DNA of 64,000 nucleotides from Streptomyces lasiicapitis (GCF_014646335.1 NZ_BMNG01000004.1:274276-338275), one strand, 5' to 3'; numbered from the stretch's first letter, positions 15,628 to 24,283 are shown. A program made the numbers and translations. Notes: generated by a model not told the origin, from the sequence alone.

Positions 15628-16128
15628 ATGTCTTGCATGCCCACGCGCGGCAGGGCCGCCGGTGCGGTGGTGGCCCTGTTCGTGGCGGCGGCCGTCACGG
15701 CACCCGTAGCCGCCGCCGACCCCGGCAGCGCGCCACTGGCGACGTTCAACTGCGCCGGCTCGATCAACGTGAACGTGCATCCGGTGAACGGCGCCGTCGA
15801 CGGCAAGAGCGCGAGCAACTTCCGCTGCGCCACACCGGACGAGTCCTTCGCCGCCCAACTGACGATCTCCGGCTCCATCACGGGCAGCGGCGACCTCTTC
15901 TACACGACGCGGACCACCGACACCCTCAGGCGGACGGACACGGGCCAGAGCCTCCAGTTCACGATCGACCGCCGCTTCGACCGGGACACCACCGCGGCGT
16001 CCGGCAACGCCACCGAAAGCGGATCCGGCGTCCAGGCCCGCGACTCCGGCACCGGCACCTTCGGAACGGGCACGAACCTGGTGACGTTCGTCATCACCAA
16101 CAACTACATGCTCGACGTCACTACCTGA
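15628..16128 (+). CDS. secreted hypothetical protein
   Basis: A 166-residue exported protein with a signal peptide (RAAGAVVALFVAAAVTAPVAA, cleavage before DPGSAP) and a beta-rich mature part containing two cysteines (NCAG, RCATP), which could form a disulphide. The regular alternation in LTISGSITGSGDLFYTTRT suggests a beta-sandwich. AAAGGAGG lies seven bases before the ATG. I do not recognise the family; function unknown. It has its own promoter region after a terminator. Confidence 0.72.
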   Translation: MSCMPTRGRAAGAVVALFVAAAVTAPVAAADPGSAPLATFNCAGSINVNVHPVNGAVDGKSASNFRCATPDESFAAQLTISGSITGSGDLFYTTRTTDTLRRTDTGQSLQFTIDRRFDRDTTAASGNATESGSGVQARDSGTGTFGTGTNLVTFVITNNYMLDVTT

Positions 16129-16243
16129 CCCGCTCCGCCTCCCAGCCGACGGTCGCCTTCCCGACAAGGTCTGGATTTTTCGTCCAAGCCGTGTACGTTG
16201 TGTCCAGAGAGTCTGGGCCGCAGCGACGAGTGGGAGTGCCGAC

Positions 16244-16996
16244 ATGAGTGCCGCCGACAGGCAGACGGACGACGGCCGGGGCGCCGAACACGTCGCTGAG
16301 CGGGATTCCGGCCGCGATTCCGAGCGCGACGCGATCCTCGCCGCCCTGGCCCCCGTCGCCGACGGCATCGCCGCCACCTTCGGCTCGCTGTGCGAAGCCG
16401 TCGTGCACGACTACCGGCGGCCGGAGCAGTCCGTCGTGTCGATCGCCGGAGCCGTCACCGGGCGCAGCGTCGGCGGCTCGATGAGCGAGATCGGGATGGG
16501 GATGCTCGCCCGCGGCGACGAGGCGGACGACGAGCTGAACTATCTGACGCGCACTCAGGACGGCAAGCTGGTCAAGTCGTCCACGATGCTGCTGCGCGAC
16601 AGCGGCGGCGCGGTGTTCGGCGCGCTGTGCGTCAACCTCGACATCACCGCCGTGCGGCAGGTCGGCACGCTGATCGGTGAACTCGCCGGAGTGGCGGCCC
16701 CGGCGGAGGTGCCGACGACCACCTTCGGCGACGATGTGGACGCCGTGGTGCGCTCCGTCGTCGACGCCTACCAGCTCAAGCGCAGCCGCCCGTGGGGCGA
16801 GCTCGACCGCGACGAACGCGTCGAGCTGTTCCGGGGCCTGGACGAGCGCGGCGTGTTCGCGGTCCGGCGCGCGGTCCCGCAGGTCGCTGCCCGCCTCGGC
16901 ATCTCCCGCGCCTCCGCCTACACCTACCTCTCCAAAGCACGCGCCCAGGACGCCCCGGCGGCCGGGCCCGACACCTCACAGGGAGCATCCGCATGA
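16244..16996 (+). CDS. YheO/DauR-type regulator (PAS-like domain plus HTH)
   Basis: A 250-residue regulator. The N-terminal half is a YheO PAS-like sensor domain (FGSLCEAVVHDYRRPEQSVVSIAGAVTGR, then SSTMLLRDSGGAVFGALCVNLDI) and the C-terminus is the HTH seen in the family (VARAGVFAVRRAVPQVAARLGISRASAYTYLSKAR pattern). DauR and relatives respond to amino acids. GGGAG lies seven bases before the ATG. It overlaps the ammonia-lyase gene by ATGA, so it is co-expressed with and probably tuned to that enzyme's substrate. A CCAGA-GAG-TCTGG palindrome just upstream may be its site. Confidence 0.82.
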   Translation: MSAADRQTDDGRGAEHVAERDSGRDSERDAILAALAPVADGIAATFGSLCEAVVHDYRRPEQSVVSIAGAVTGRSVGGSMSEIGMGMLARGDEADDELNYLTRTQDGKLVKSSTMLLRDSGGAVFGALCVNLDITAVRQVGTLIGELAGVAAPAEVPTTTFGDDVDAVVRSVVDAYQLKRSRPWGELDRDERVELFRGLDERGVFAVRRAVPQVAARLGISRASAYTYLSKARAQDAPAAGPDTSQGASA

Positions 16997-17961
16997 CGAG
17001 CACACCCCCGGTCACCCTCGACGACGTCCGTGACGCCGCGGCCCGGCTGAAGGGCGTCGCGCACCGCACGCCCGTGCTGCGCTCGCGCACGCTGGACGCC
17101 CGCGTGGGCGCGGAGGTCTTCCTCAAGTGCGAGAACCACCAGCGCATCGGCGCCTTCAAGTTCCGCGGCGCCTACAACGCGGTCTCTCGGCTCGCGCCGG
17201 AGCAACTAGCCAAGGGCATCGCCTCGTTCTCCTCCGGCAATCACGCCCAGGCCGCCGCCCTCGCCGCCCGTGAGCTGGGCAGCAGCGCCGTCATCGTCAT
17301 GCCCGAGGACACCCCGCGCTCCAAGCGCGCGGCCGCCGAGGGCTACGGCGCGGAGATCGTGACGTACGACCGCTACACCGGCGACCGCGAGGCCATCGGC
17401 AAGGCCCTGGCCGAGGAGCGCGGCCTCGCCCTGATCCCGCCGTACGAGCACCCGCACGTCATCGCGGGCCAGGGCACCGCCGCCCTCGAACTCATCGAAG
17501 AGGTCGGCGAATTGGACCTGCTCCTCGTGCCGGTCGGCGGCGGCGGGCTGATCGCGGGCAGCGCCACCGCGGCAAAGGGCTTGAACGGTGGCATCCGCGT
17601 GGTCGGCGTCGAGCCGGAGGCGGGCGACGACACCAAGCGGTCGCTGGCGGCCGGGCACCGGGTGACGATCCCCGTGCCGCGCACCATCGCCGACGGCCAA
17701 GCCGCCGAGATCCCGGGCGAGTTGACGTTCTCGATCAACAAGCGGCTCGTCGACGACATCGCCCTCGTCTCCGACGACGACATCCGTGACGCGATGCGGT
17801 TCGCCTTCGAACGCCTGAAGACCGTCGTCGAGCCCAGCGGCGCCTCGGCCCTCGCGGCCGCGCTGAGCGGACGCGTGGACCGCGTACCGCCGCGCGTCGG
17901 CATCATCCTCTCCGGCGGCAACATCGACGCTGCGCGGTTCGCGGAGCTGTGCGGCAGCTGA
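16993..17961 (+). CDS. PLP-dependent ammonia-lyase (threonine/serine dehydratase-like, possible threo-3-hydroxyaspartate lyase)
   Basis: A 322-residue fold-type II PLP enzyme. K56 in GAFKFRGAYN is the Schiff-base lysine; the asparagine of SSGNHAQ, the phosphate loop GGGGLIAGSAT, and the C-terminal SGGN bind the cofactor. The length (no C-terminal ACT regulatory domain) suits the short serine racemase/threo-3-hydroxyaspartate ammonia-lyase group. Deaminates a hydroxy amino acid to the keto acid. Start ATG overlaps the stop codon of the YheO-type regulator. Substrate is an inference from length and neighbour. Confidence 0.85.
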   Translation: MTSTPPVTLDDVRDAAARLKGVAHRTPVLRSRTLDARVGAEVFLKCENHQRIGAFKFRGAYNAVSRLAPEQLAKGIASFSSGNHAQAAALAARELGSSAVIVMPEDTPRSKRAAAEGYGAEIVTYDRYTGDREAIGKALAEERGLALIPPYEHPHVIAGQGTAALELIEEVGELDLLLVPVGGGGLIAGSATAAKGLNGGIRVVGVEPEAGDDTKRSLAAGHRVTIPVPRTIADGQAAEIPGELTFSINKRLVDDIALVSDDDIRDAMRFAFERLKTVVEPSGASALAAALSGRVDRVPPRVGIILSGGNIDAARFAELCGS

Positions 17962-17989
17962 CCGCAGCCCGGGGGGCGATACGACGGGC

Positions 17990-18682
17990 TCAGCCCCGCA
18001 GCAGCTCCGCCACCCGCTCGGCCGTCCACGTCCCCGCCGCACCCGGGCACGCCGCGAGGTAGGCGGTCACCGCGGCCTCGTCCCACGCCGCCGCCTCCAG
18101 GAGCCCGGAGGCCAACTGGCGCAGATAGCCGCCGGACGGCGCGTTGAGGGCGACGTCCCCCAGCGCCCACGGCGCGGTGAACGTGAGCACCGGCAGCCCC
18201 TCCAGCGTCCCCGGGCACACCAGCGTCTCGTAGCGCCCGTCCCCGATCCTGGCCCGGCCGTGCCGCAGCGCCGGCGCCAGATCGGGGCCGGTCCCGGGCT
18301 CGCCGTACATCTCCTGGGCCGCGATGTCGCGGAACTGCTCGGCGGTCACCAGATGGGCGCGCGCGTACACCCGCCCCCGCGCCTGCGGGTCGTAGAACGC
18401 CCGGCCGCCCGACCAGAGCGCGGACTCGGTCGCGAAGTACACCGCCCCCTGAAGCTCCACGGGCACCGAGGCCCGCGGCGGACGCGGATCCCTGCACCCC
18501 GGGCAGCCGCGCGCCGCACCGGGCGGGCGCCCGCCCGCGATGTAGTGCATGAGGCGGCCGAGCAGCGTGTTGGAGCCGTAGGCGGCGTACCAGACAAGGT
18601 CGGGCACCACCGGCTCCGGCCCGGCACCGCAGCCGTCGCCCGGCCCCGGCGCATCAATCGTCCGTACGCGGCTCACCGGCAT
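17990..18682 (-). CDS. gamma-glutamylcyclotransferase-like protein
   Basis: A 230-residue protein opening with VWYAAYGSNTLLGRLMHYIAGG, the YGSN phosphate/carboxylate-binding loop of the gamma-glutamylcyclotransferase fold. Such streptomycete proteins are often mislabelled histone deacetylases. The rest has GAVYFATESALWSGGRAFYDP and a C-terminal helical part (YLAACPGAAGTWTAERVAELL). The presumed catalytic Glu is not placed with certainty. ATG was chosen next to GGAAGGG, and an AGAGG ten bases upstream fits a ribosome site. Downstream of and co-directional with a TetR gene, 41 bp apart. Substrate unknown. Confidence 0.72.
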   Translation of the reverse strand: MPVSRVRTIDAPGPGDGCGAGPEPVVPDLVWYAAYGSNTLLGRLMHYIAGGRPPGAARGCPGCRDPRPPRASVPVELQGAVYFATESALWSGGRAFYDPQARGRVYARAHLVTAEQFRDIAAQEMYGEPGTGPDLAPALRHGRARIGDGRYETLVCPGTLEGLPVLTFTAPWALGDVALNAPSGGYLRQLASGLLEAAAWDEAAVTAYLAACPGAAGTWTAERVAELLRG

Positions 18683-18704
18683 CCCTTCCACAACCTCTAC
18701 AAGC

Positions 18705-18731
18705 TCCAGAACATCCAGAACGTCTAGAACG
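18705..18731. repeat. three 9-bp direct repeats across the TetR stop codon
   Basis: TCCAGAACA, TCCAGAACG and TCTAGAACG lie head to tail, the third containing the regulator's stop. Imperfect and short. No function assigned. Confidence 0.55.
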
Positions 18732-19341
18732 GCCCCTCGGGCGGCTCCGCGCTCGGCGGGACCCCGAGCTTCCAGTCCAGGTCGTAGCGCTGGAAAAGCT
18801 CCGCCCGCAGCACGTCGAACGGCATCGGCGCCCCCGGGATGAGCAGCGCGAAGACCGCGCCCATCAGGAGCGCGCGCAGCATGCGGTAGTCCGTCTCGCT
18901 CTCGTCCGAACCGTGCCGCGCCACCGCCTCGCGCAGCAGGAACGCGAGCCGCTGCTGCTCCGGACACTGCACGAATCCCTCGGCCTGGAGGATGCCCGCC
19001 ATGTGCGTGCGCATCAGCATCGGCCGGTCGCGCGCCAGGCCCAGGATCGCGTCGATGGCGCGGGCGAGCAGCTCGTCGCCGTCCTCCGTGCGCGGCTCCC
19101 GCTCAAGGCCGGCCTGCAGCGTCATGTGCATGAGCCGGTGCACGGCCGACTGGAGGAGCTGGCGCTTCCCGGGGAAGTAGTACGACACGAGGCCGCGCGC
19201 GGAACCCGCGCGGTCGGCGATGTCCGCGAGCGTCGTGGCCTCGTACCCACGCTCGCCCACCAGCTCCACCGTCGCCTGCAGCAGCCGCTCGCGGGAACGT
19301 CGGCGCAACTCTTCATTGACCGATGGGCTACGCGGGGACAT
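18724..19341 (-). CDS. TetR family transcriptional regulator
   Basis: A 205-residue regulator with an N-terminal TetR HTH (ELVGERGYEATTLADIADRAGSARGLVSYYF; recognition helix near residues 44-63) and a C-terminal effector domain. AGGAG lies eight bases before the ATG and the palindrome TGGCT-CAC-AGCCA stands 21 bp upstream of the start. Its only same-strand neighbour is the cyclotransferase-like gene, so it could regulate that gene and itself; the inducer is unknown. Confidence 0.87.
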   Translation of the reverse strand: MSPRSPSVNEELRRRSRERLLQATVELVGERGYEATTLADIADRAGSARGLVSYYFPGKRQLLQSAVHRLMHMTLQAGLEREPRTEDGDELLARAIDAILGLARDRPMLMRTHMAGILQAEGFVQCPEQQRLAFLLREAVARHGSDESETDYRMLRALLMGAVFALLIPGAPMPFDVLRAELFQRYDLDWKLGVPPSAEPPEGPF

Positions 19342-19361
19342 CCTGTAACTCCTGCGTTGAC

Positions 19362-19374
19362 TGGCTCACAGCCA
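19362..19374. promoter_or_regulatory. inverted repeat upstream of TetR gene
   Basis: TGGCT-CAC-AGCCA, a perfect 5-3-5 palindrome next to an AT-rich CAATATACT stretch that may be the promoter. Likely the TetR autoregulatory site; evidence is symmetry and position only. Confidence 0.5.
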
Positions 19375-19550
19375 ATATACTCAGGGTGTCCCGGCCCTGG
19401 CCGTCATGGGCCGGTGCCGCCTCGGGCAGGCAACACCGCGGGGGAGTGTTGCCTGCCCTTGGCCGGCCGTGGACGCTTGCCACCGCGCTCTCCTCGCGGA
19501 TCCGGCGCGTCCTCCTTAGAGTGGGCCGGGGGCCGAGGAGGCGCTTGGAC

Positions 19551-19796
19551 ATGGACCAACAGCAGATTCTGGCGCGGATCAGTGAGATGGTCGACGCCGA
19601 GAAGACCCTGCGGGAATCGCTCGCTTCCGGAGCGATCGACGAGGCGACGGAACGGGCCCGCCTCGGCGTCCTGGAACGCGAACTGGACCAGTGCTGGGAC
19701 CTGCTGCGCAGGCGCCGGGCGAAGGCCGAGTTCGGCGGCGACCCCGACACGGTGTCGGTGCGGCCGTCGGCACAGGTCGAGGGCTATCAGTCCTGA
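19551..19796 (+). CDS. DUF2630 family protein
   Basis: An 81-residue predicted helical protein whose ELDQCWDLLRRRRAKAEFGGDPDTVSVRPS ending is the DUF2630 signature, common in actinobacteria and of unknown function. Residues 1-55 should form a coiled-coil-like hairpin. GGAGG lies ten bases before the ATG. The 3-prime end overlaps the convergent HAD gene by ten bases. Confidence 0.85.
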   Translation: MDQQQILARISEMVDAEKTLRESLASGAIDEATERARLGVLERELDQCWDLLRRRRAKAEFGGDPDTVSVRPSAQVEGYQS

Positions 19797-20494
19797 GGGC
19801 CCCCGACGAGCCCCGGCACGCCCCGCAGCGCAGCGGGCCGCCGCTCCACCGGCAGATGGTCCACGAAGTGCACCGCGCAGCCCAACGCCGCCGCGCCCCC
19901 GTCCGCGCGCCGGTCGTCGCCCACCATCAGCGTGTCCTCCGGAGCGACCCCCAGGCCGTCGCAGGCGTGCGCGAACAGCCGCGCGTCCGGCTTCTGCACT
20001 CCGTGCTCGTACGACAGGACGTACACGTCGACATAAGGGTCCAGGCCGTGGAAGCGGAAGATCGGCCGCAGGTCCCAGCCGATGTTGCTGACGACCCCCA
20101 CGCGCACGCCCAGCGCCCGCAGCTCCCGCAGTACGTCCGCCGCGTCGTCGTACGGCCGCCACGCCTCCGGGATCATGTGGCGCTCGTACAGCGCGTCATG
20201 CAGCCGGGGATCGGGCAGCGGCACCGTGCGGGAGAGGCCCGTGTAGGCCGCCCGGTGCAGCTCCGCGCTCTCGTCGCGGCGCCCCCACACGTCGGTGAGG
20301 TGGTCCGGCACGTCGACCGTCGGTGAGGCGCCCGGCAGCGCGCCCGCGCGGTCGAGCGCGTCCGCGAGCCGCGCCGCCTCGTCCTCCGGCAGGGCTAGCC
20401 CGCTCGCGGCGAGTGCGCCGCGCAGCCACGAAGCGGTGGACTCGGTGTGGAACAGCGTCCCGGAGAAATCGAAGAGCACGCCCTTGATCGCCAT
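19787..20494 (-). CDS. HAD family hydrolase
   Basis: A 235-residue haloacid-dehalogenase-type phosphatase with a helical cap. Motif I is DFSGTL at residues 9-14: the nucleophile Asp9 is kept but the second, acid/base Asp is replaced by Ser. Motif II is VVSN, motif III K168 in GVQKPDARLF, and motif IV is VGDDRRADG. GVVSNIGWD and HGVQKPDARLF resemble epoxide hydrolase/haloacid-dehalogenase-like members. Cytoplasmic; substrate unknown. DFSGTL is seen in other actinobacterial members, so it is not necessarily inactive, but phosphatase turnover may be altered. Confidence 0.85.
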   Translation of the reverse strand: MAIKGVLFDFSGTLFHTESTASWLRGALAASGLALPEDEAARLADALDRAGALPGASPTVDVPDHLTDVWGRRDESAELHRAAYTGLSRTVPLPDPRLHDALYERHMIPEAWRPYDDAADVLRELRALGVRVGVVSNIGWDLRPIFRFHGLDPYVDVYVLSYEHGVQKPDARLFAHACDGLGVAPEDTLMVGDDRRADGGAAALGCAVHFVDHLPVERRPAALRGVPGLVGGPQD

Positions 20495-20594
20495 GCGTGC
20501 GATCCTCCGGGACCGGGCGAGCGGGGGTCAAGAAGGCCTGGCCCGCGCGCGGACCGGTCCGGGGTGTTGGGCAGGCGGCCGGCCAAGGGCCGTG

Positions 20595-21323
20595 TCAGGC
20601 GCGCCCGTCGGCGGGACCCGGACGCCGCTCCCCGCCCCCGCCCGAGCCGCCCGGACGCTGCTCCTCCGGCACGAACCTCTCGTACGCCGCCACCGCGAGC
20701 GCCACCGTCAGCACCCCGAGCAGCCAGCCCCCGACGATGTCCGAGGCCCAGTGCACGCCGAGCCACACCCGGGTGAGCCCCACCCCGATCACGGACACCG
20801 CGGCCACGGCGAGCCCCACCCGCGATGCCGTGGCCCCCGCGCCGTACACGCGCAGCAGCCACACCATCAGCCCGCACACCACGGTCGCCGTCATCGCGTG
20901 TCCCGAGGGGAACGCCGAGTAGTTCGCGGAGTCCACCGGGTCCGGCCACACCGGCCGCTCCCGCCCCACCGCCGCCTTCAGGCCCTGCTGCACCAGCGTG
21001 CCCACCAGAGTCGTGGCCGCGAGCAAGCCCGCGAGCCACCACGCGCGCCGGGTCAGCAGCCACAGCACGACGGCGGTGCACAGCGCGCGCATCGTCCACG
21101 GGTCCCACACCCAGTCGGTGAGGATGCGCGCGGATTGCGTCAGGTCGGGGTGTGCCACCGCCCAGCGGTGGGTGGTGCGTGCGATGTCGCCGTCCACGTC
21201 GAACAGCGGGCGCCACTCGGCGACGACCAGGACGAGCAGCAGCACGGTCGGGACGGCGAGGAACAGGGCGGCGCGCGGGGCGCCGGGGATGGGCGGGGTC
21301 GCTCGGGGCGGTGCGGAGTGCAT
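20595..21323 (-). CDS. PAP2 family phosphatase, integral membrane
   Basis: A 242-residue membrane phosphatase with six predicted helices. The three PAP2 signatures are KAAVGRERP, PSGH (in SAFPSGHAMTAT) and GLTRVWLGVHWASDIVGG. This family removes phosphate from lipid substrates such as phosphatidic acid or undecaprenyl diphosphate, with the active site on the outer face. The chosen ATG has AGGA seven bases upstream; a GTG at the preceding gene's stop could extend it by 11 residues. It follows the M56 peptidase gene directly, so they may be co-transcribed. Confidence 0.87.
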   Translation of the reverse strand: MHSAPPRATPPIPGAPRAALFLAVPTVLLLVLVVAEWRPLFDVDGDIARTTHRWAVAHPDLTQSARILTDWVWDPWTMRALCTAVVLWLLTRRAWWLAGLLAATTLVGTLVQQGLKAAVGRERPVWPDPVDSANYSAFPSGHAMTATVVCGLMVWLLRVYGAGATASRVGLAVAAVSVIGVGLTRVWLGVHWASDIVGGWLLGVLTVALAVAAYERFVPEEQRPGGSGGGGERRPGPADGRA

Positions 21324-21356
21324 GCGGTGATCCTGGCCGATAGGGGGCAACGGCAC

Positions 21357-22289
21357 CTAACCGAGCGCGCGCAGGGCCGGTACGAACGCGATGAGGAGCG
21401 GCACCACCGGCACGAGCGCCGCGGCCGCCGTCAGCCGGAGGCGGCGCCCGGCGGTGAGCCGCGGGCGGGCGGAGAGGAGGCGGTGCACGCGCTGCGGTAC
21501 ATGCGCGTGGGTGCTGGGGCAGGGCCCGAACACGCCCCGGTGTTCGTTGAGTTCGACGAGGGCCAGCGCGATGGTGAGCCGCCCGAAGCGGCGCGATGCC
21601 ACGTCGTCGGCGGCGAGTTCGACGAGCCGGTGCATCTCGTCGCGGAACGCGGCGAACACCGGGACCTGCGGGAAGCCCACGGCGAGCGCGCCCGAGCAGT
21701 GCAGGAGCCAGTCGTGCCGCGCCTGCGCGTGCCCCTGCTCGTGGGCGAGCACCGCGTCGAGCTGACGCCCCTTCAGGCGCCGCAACGCGGCGGTGGTGAT
21801 GACCAGTTGGGGCGCCGCACCGGGCAGCCACCAGGCGTCGGGCCGCTCGCCCTCCAGGACCACGAGCCGGTCGGCGCCGGGCTCCTCGCCGGGCAACAGC
21901 GGTGCCCGCACGACGAGTTCGGCACGCCGCTTGGCCCGCCGGGTCCGCGCGCGGGCGATCTCGCGGGTGAGCATCGCGGCCGTCCACACGCCGCCCGCCG
22001 CGAGCGCCACCGCCGTCACGGCGGCCCACGGGGTCGATCCGAGCGCGTACGCCTCCACGACGTCGCGCGGCGCGGGCGCGAAGAGCTGCCCGCGCACCGC
22101 CTGCCAGGCGGCCGCCGCGCTGAACGTCATCGACAGCGCGCAGCACAGCAGGACACCGGCCACCACGCACTGCCAGGCCCACAGCGCGACCACTGGTTCG
22201 CGCTCCACCCAGTCGGCCCTCGCGAGCATCCTGGGGGCGACGACGGCGGTCAGCGCGCCCAGCAGCATCAGCGCGACGGGGACCATCAT
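21357..22289 (-). CDS. M56 family metallopeptidase (BlaR1/MecR1-like)
   Basis: A 310-residue membrane zinc protease. Four hydrophobic segments and the HEQGH zinc site (in LAHEQGHAQARHDWLLHCS), followed by LAADDVASRRFG, the third ligand region, are diagnostic. M56 peptidases such as BlaR1 sense an outside signal and cleave a repressor. This protein lacks the extracellular penicillin-binding sensor domain, and no BlaI-type repressor gene adjoins it. Followed directly by the PAP2 gene on the same strand. Its partner is therefore unknown. Confidence 0.85.
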   Translation of the reverse strand: MMVPVALMLLGALTAVVAPRMLARADWVEREPVVALWAWQCVVAGVLLCCALSMTFSAAAAWQAVRGQLFAPAPRDVVEAYALGSTPWAAVTAVALAAGGVWTAAMLTREIARARTRRAKRRAELVVRAPLLPGEEPGADRLVVLEGERPDAWWLPGAAPQLVITTAALRRLKGRQLDAVLAHEQGHAQARHDWLLHCSGALAVGFPQVPVFAAFRDEMHRLVELAADDVASRRFGRLTIALALVELNEHRGVFGPCPSTHAHVPQRVHRLLSARPRLTAGRRLRLTAAAALVPVVPLLIAFVPALRALG

Positions 22290-22380
22290 GGGTCAACCCT
22301 ATGAGGGGCGCGCCGCACGGCGGTATGGGCAATCACCGCAAGTGATGTACGCCACGACGGATTCCGTAGACATTTGGTGT

Positions 22381-22407
22381 CCCCCGGGACGTCCGGTGCC
22401 CCGGGGG
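22381..22407 (-). terminator. GC hairpin downstream of the DUF5134-type gene
   Basis: CCCCCGGG and CCCGGGGG form an 8-bp perfect stem with an 11-base loop, located between the stop of the DUF5134-type gene and the start of the M56 gene on the same strand. Probably an intrinsic terminator; no T-run. Confidence 0.5.
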
Positions 22408-22445
22408 CGCCGCACGACACTGCGCGACAAGGGGTGCCCCGCGCG

Positions 22446-23012
22446 TCACAACGCAAGCAGCATCGCCAGCATCCCCATGCTCATCGCGAGTCGGCACACA
22501 AGCGCCAGCTCCGGCCGGTCGGCCAAGGCCGTGGCACCGCTCACGGACACGACATCGCCCGTGCCCGCCACCGCCCCCACCGGCGCGAGCCGCGCGCCCG
22601 ACAGCAGCACGTGCCCGGCGAAGTACAGGAGCAGCGCACCCGTCACCACCGGCACCCCCGCACCGCCGTGCGCGCCGTGCCCGCCCGGCGCCGCGACCAT
22701 CGCCGCCGACATGTAGACCATGGCCAGCGCGCCCACGACATGATGCAGATGGTGCGGCCCGCGCCGTGCCGCCCACGCCACCCGCAGCCCGGCGGCGGCG
22801 AACACCGCCGCGTAGCCGAGCCACACGCCCCGCGGCGGATCGAGCACCGCGGCCGGCAGCGCCATCACCGCCATGCCGAACCCCATCAGCGCCTCGCCTC
22901 CCGCCGTGCGCCGCTGCTCCTCGACCCCGCTGCGCATCCGCAGCAGGCAGTACGCCCCGCTCCCCGCGCAGAGCGCCACCAACAGCCAACTCGCCGACCC
23001 CGGTCCGTGCAC
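22446..23012 (-). CDS. DUF5134 domain membrane protein
   Basis: A 188-residue protein with about six hydrophobic helices (for example WLLVALCAGSGAYCLLR, LMGFGMAVMALPAAVL). Its GAPHHLHHVVGALAMVYMSAAM-like segment, here with histidines before the helix, and the C-terminal MSMGMLAML resemble DUF5134 proteins; function unknown. I start at the GTG preceded by GAGGAGG seven bases upstream; a longer start adds Arg-rich residues without a ribosome site. It would sit in the plasma membrane. The histidine cluster GPHHLHH might bind a metal, which is speculation. Confidence 0.72.
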   Translation of the reverse strand: MHGPGSASWLLVALCAGSGAYCLLRMRSGVEEQRRTAGGEALMGFGMAVMALPAAVLDPPRGVWLGYAAVFAAAGLRVAWAARRGPHHLHHVVGALAMVYMSAAMVAAPGGHGAHGGAGVPVVTGALLLYFAGHVLLSGARLAPVGAVAGTGDVVSVSGATALADRPELALVCRLAMSMGMLAMLLAL

Positions 23013-23203
23013 CGAGCACCTCCTCGATCGACGTGACATCGTCGACGGGTCGATGCCCGGCGGCGGGGCGGCGTACGGGAGCGCACAGAGGTACGGCGGG
23101 CGCGTGACGTAGACGTGGGGCGGCGCCCCGGCGCGGGCAACGGCGGTGATGTCACGGCCGGTTGACCCGCCTCACGGCTTCACAGACTGACGACTTCAGG
23201 GCC

Positions 23204-23590
23204 TCATGGCCGATACCGCAGCGGATGGTCCTCCGGAACCTCCACCACCGCGATCCGGGTGCCGTCCGGGTCCGCGATCCACATCTCGATCAGCCCCCAC
23301 GGCTCCCGCACCGGCGGCCGCAGGATCTCGACGCTCCGTCCGGCGAGGTCCTCGTGGGCGGCCGCCACATCCGCGACCTGGAGCCACAGCCGTACCGCAG
23401 GGGACGGGGGCGCGTCGGCGCGGCCGGAGACCTCCAGGAAGCCGCCGCCGAGGAAGTAGACGGTGCCGCGTTCGGGGCCCGTGCCGAACTCGCGGTACAC
23501 GGCCAGGCCCAGATCGCGGCCGTAGAAGGCGCGGGACCGCTCGGGGTCGGTGGGGCAAAGGAGGATCCTGCTGCTCAGTACGTGCACCAT
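23204..23590 (-). CDS. VOC (glyoxalase/bleomycin resistance) family protein
   Basis: A 128-residue single-domain VOC protein. SSRILLCPTDPERSRAFYGRDLGLAV is the first beta-alpha-beta repeat, and LIEMWIADPDGTRIAVVEVP the last strand pair; the second repeat is around VRLWLQVADVAAAHEDLAG. Family members use metal-binding His/Glu or bind drugs; the metal ligands H and E are not clear here, since position one is V/H and E105. Function unknown. Start is the ATG without a clear ribosome site. Confidence 0.8.
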   Translation of the reverse strand: MVHVLSSRILLCPTDPERSRAFYGRDLGLAVYREFGTGPERGTVYFLGGGFLEVSGRADAPPSPAVRLWLQVADVAAAHEDLAGRSVEILRPPVREPWGLIEMWIADPDGTRIAVVEVPEDHPLRYRP

Positions 23591-23687
23591 GTGGCGCACG
23601 TTAGTGCCGGGTTACCCTCGGCGCAGACCCGTCGCAGCACCGGAGCCGGACACGCGCCGCAGCTCCGGGGATCGGAGAACCGCGCCC

Positions 23688-24248
23688 ATGCACACCGCCC
23701 CGCGCCCCAGCACCCACGGCGAACTGAGCTTCCGGGACGCCACGGAGACCGACGTCGACGCGCTCGTCGCGCTCATCGAGTCGGCGTACCGAGGCGACGA
23801 CAGCCGCGCGGGATGGACCACCGAGGCGGACATCCTCGAAGGGCAGCGGACCGACCCCGAAGGCGTCGTGGCGGTCATCGCGTCGCCCGCGAGCAAGCTG
23901 CTCGCCGTGGAGCGCGACGGCACCCTCGTCGCCTGCTGCCAGCTGGAGCACCGCGGCGAGCACGCCTACTTCGGGATGTTCGCCGTCAGCCCGGCGCTGC
24001 AGGGCGCGGGCCTCGGCAAGGTCATCATGGCCGAGGCGGAGCGGACGGCGCGCGAGGCGTGGGGCGTGCGTGAGATGCACATGACCGTGATCTCCGTACG
24101 CGATGAACTCATCGCCTGGTACGAGCGGCGTGGCTACCGCCGTACGGGAAAGATGACCCCGTTCCCGTACGGCGACGAGCGCTTCGGCGTGCCGCAGCGC
24201 GACGACCTGCAGTTCGAGCTCCTGGTGAAGGAGTTCGGGAGCGCCTGA
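23688..24248 (+). CDS. GNAT family N-acetyltransferase
   Basis: A 186-residue acetyltransferase with the GNAT fold. FGMFAVSPALQGAGLGKVIMAEAE is the acetyl-CoA-binding motif A (Q/RxxGxG/A as Q-G-A-G-L-G), and LIAWYERRGYRRTGK is the final strand with the conserved Tyr. It transfers acetyl from acetyl-CoA to an amine of an unknown acceptor. CGGAG lies nine bases before the ATG. It stands alone, convergent with the glycerophosphodiesterase gene. Confidence 0.88.
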   Translation: MHTAPRPSTHGELSFRDATETDVDALVALIESAYRGDDSRAGWTTEADILEGQRTDPEGVVAVIASPASKLLAVERDGTLVACCQLEHRGEHAYFGMFAVSPALQGAGLGKVIMAEAERTAREAWGVREMHMTVISVRDELIAWYERRGYRRTGKMTPFPYGDERFGVPQRDDLQFELLVKEFGSA

Positions 24249-24283
24249 CCGGGCCTCGCGCGCGGCCCGCGGCGTGCGGGCGC

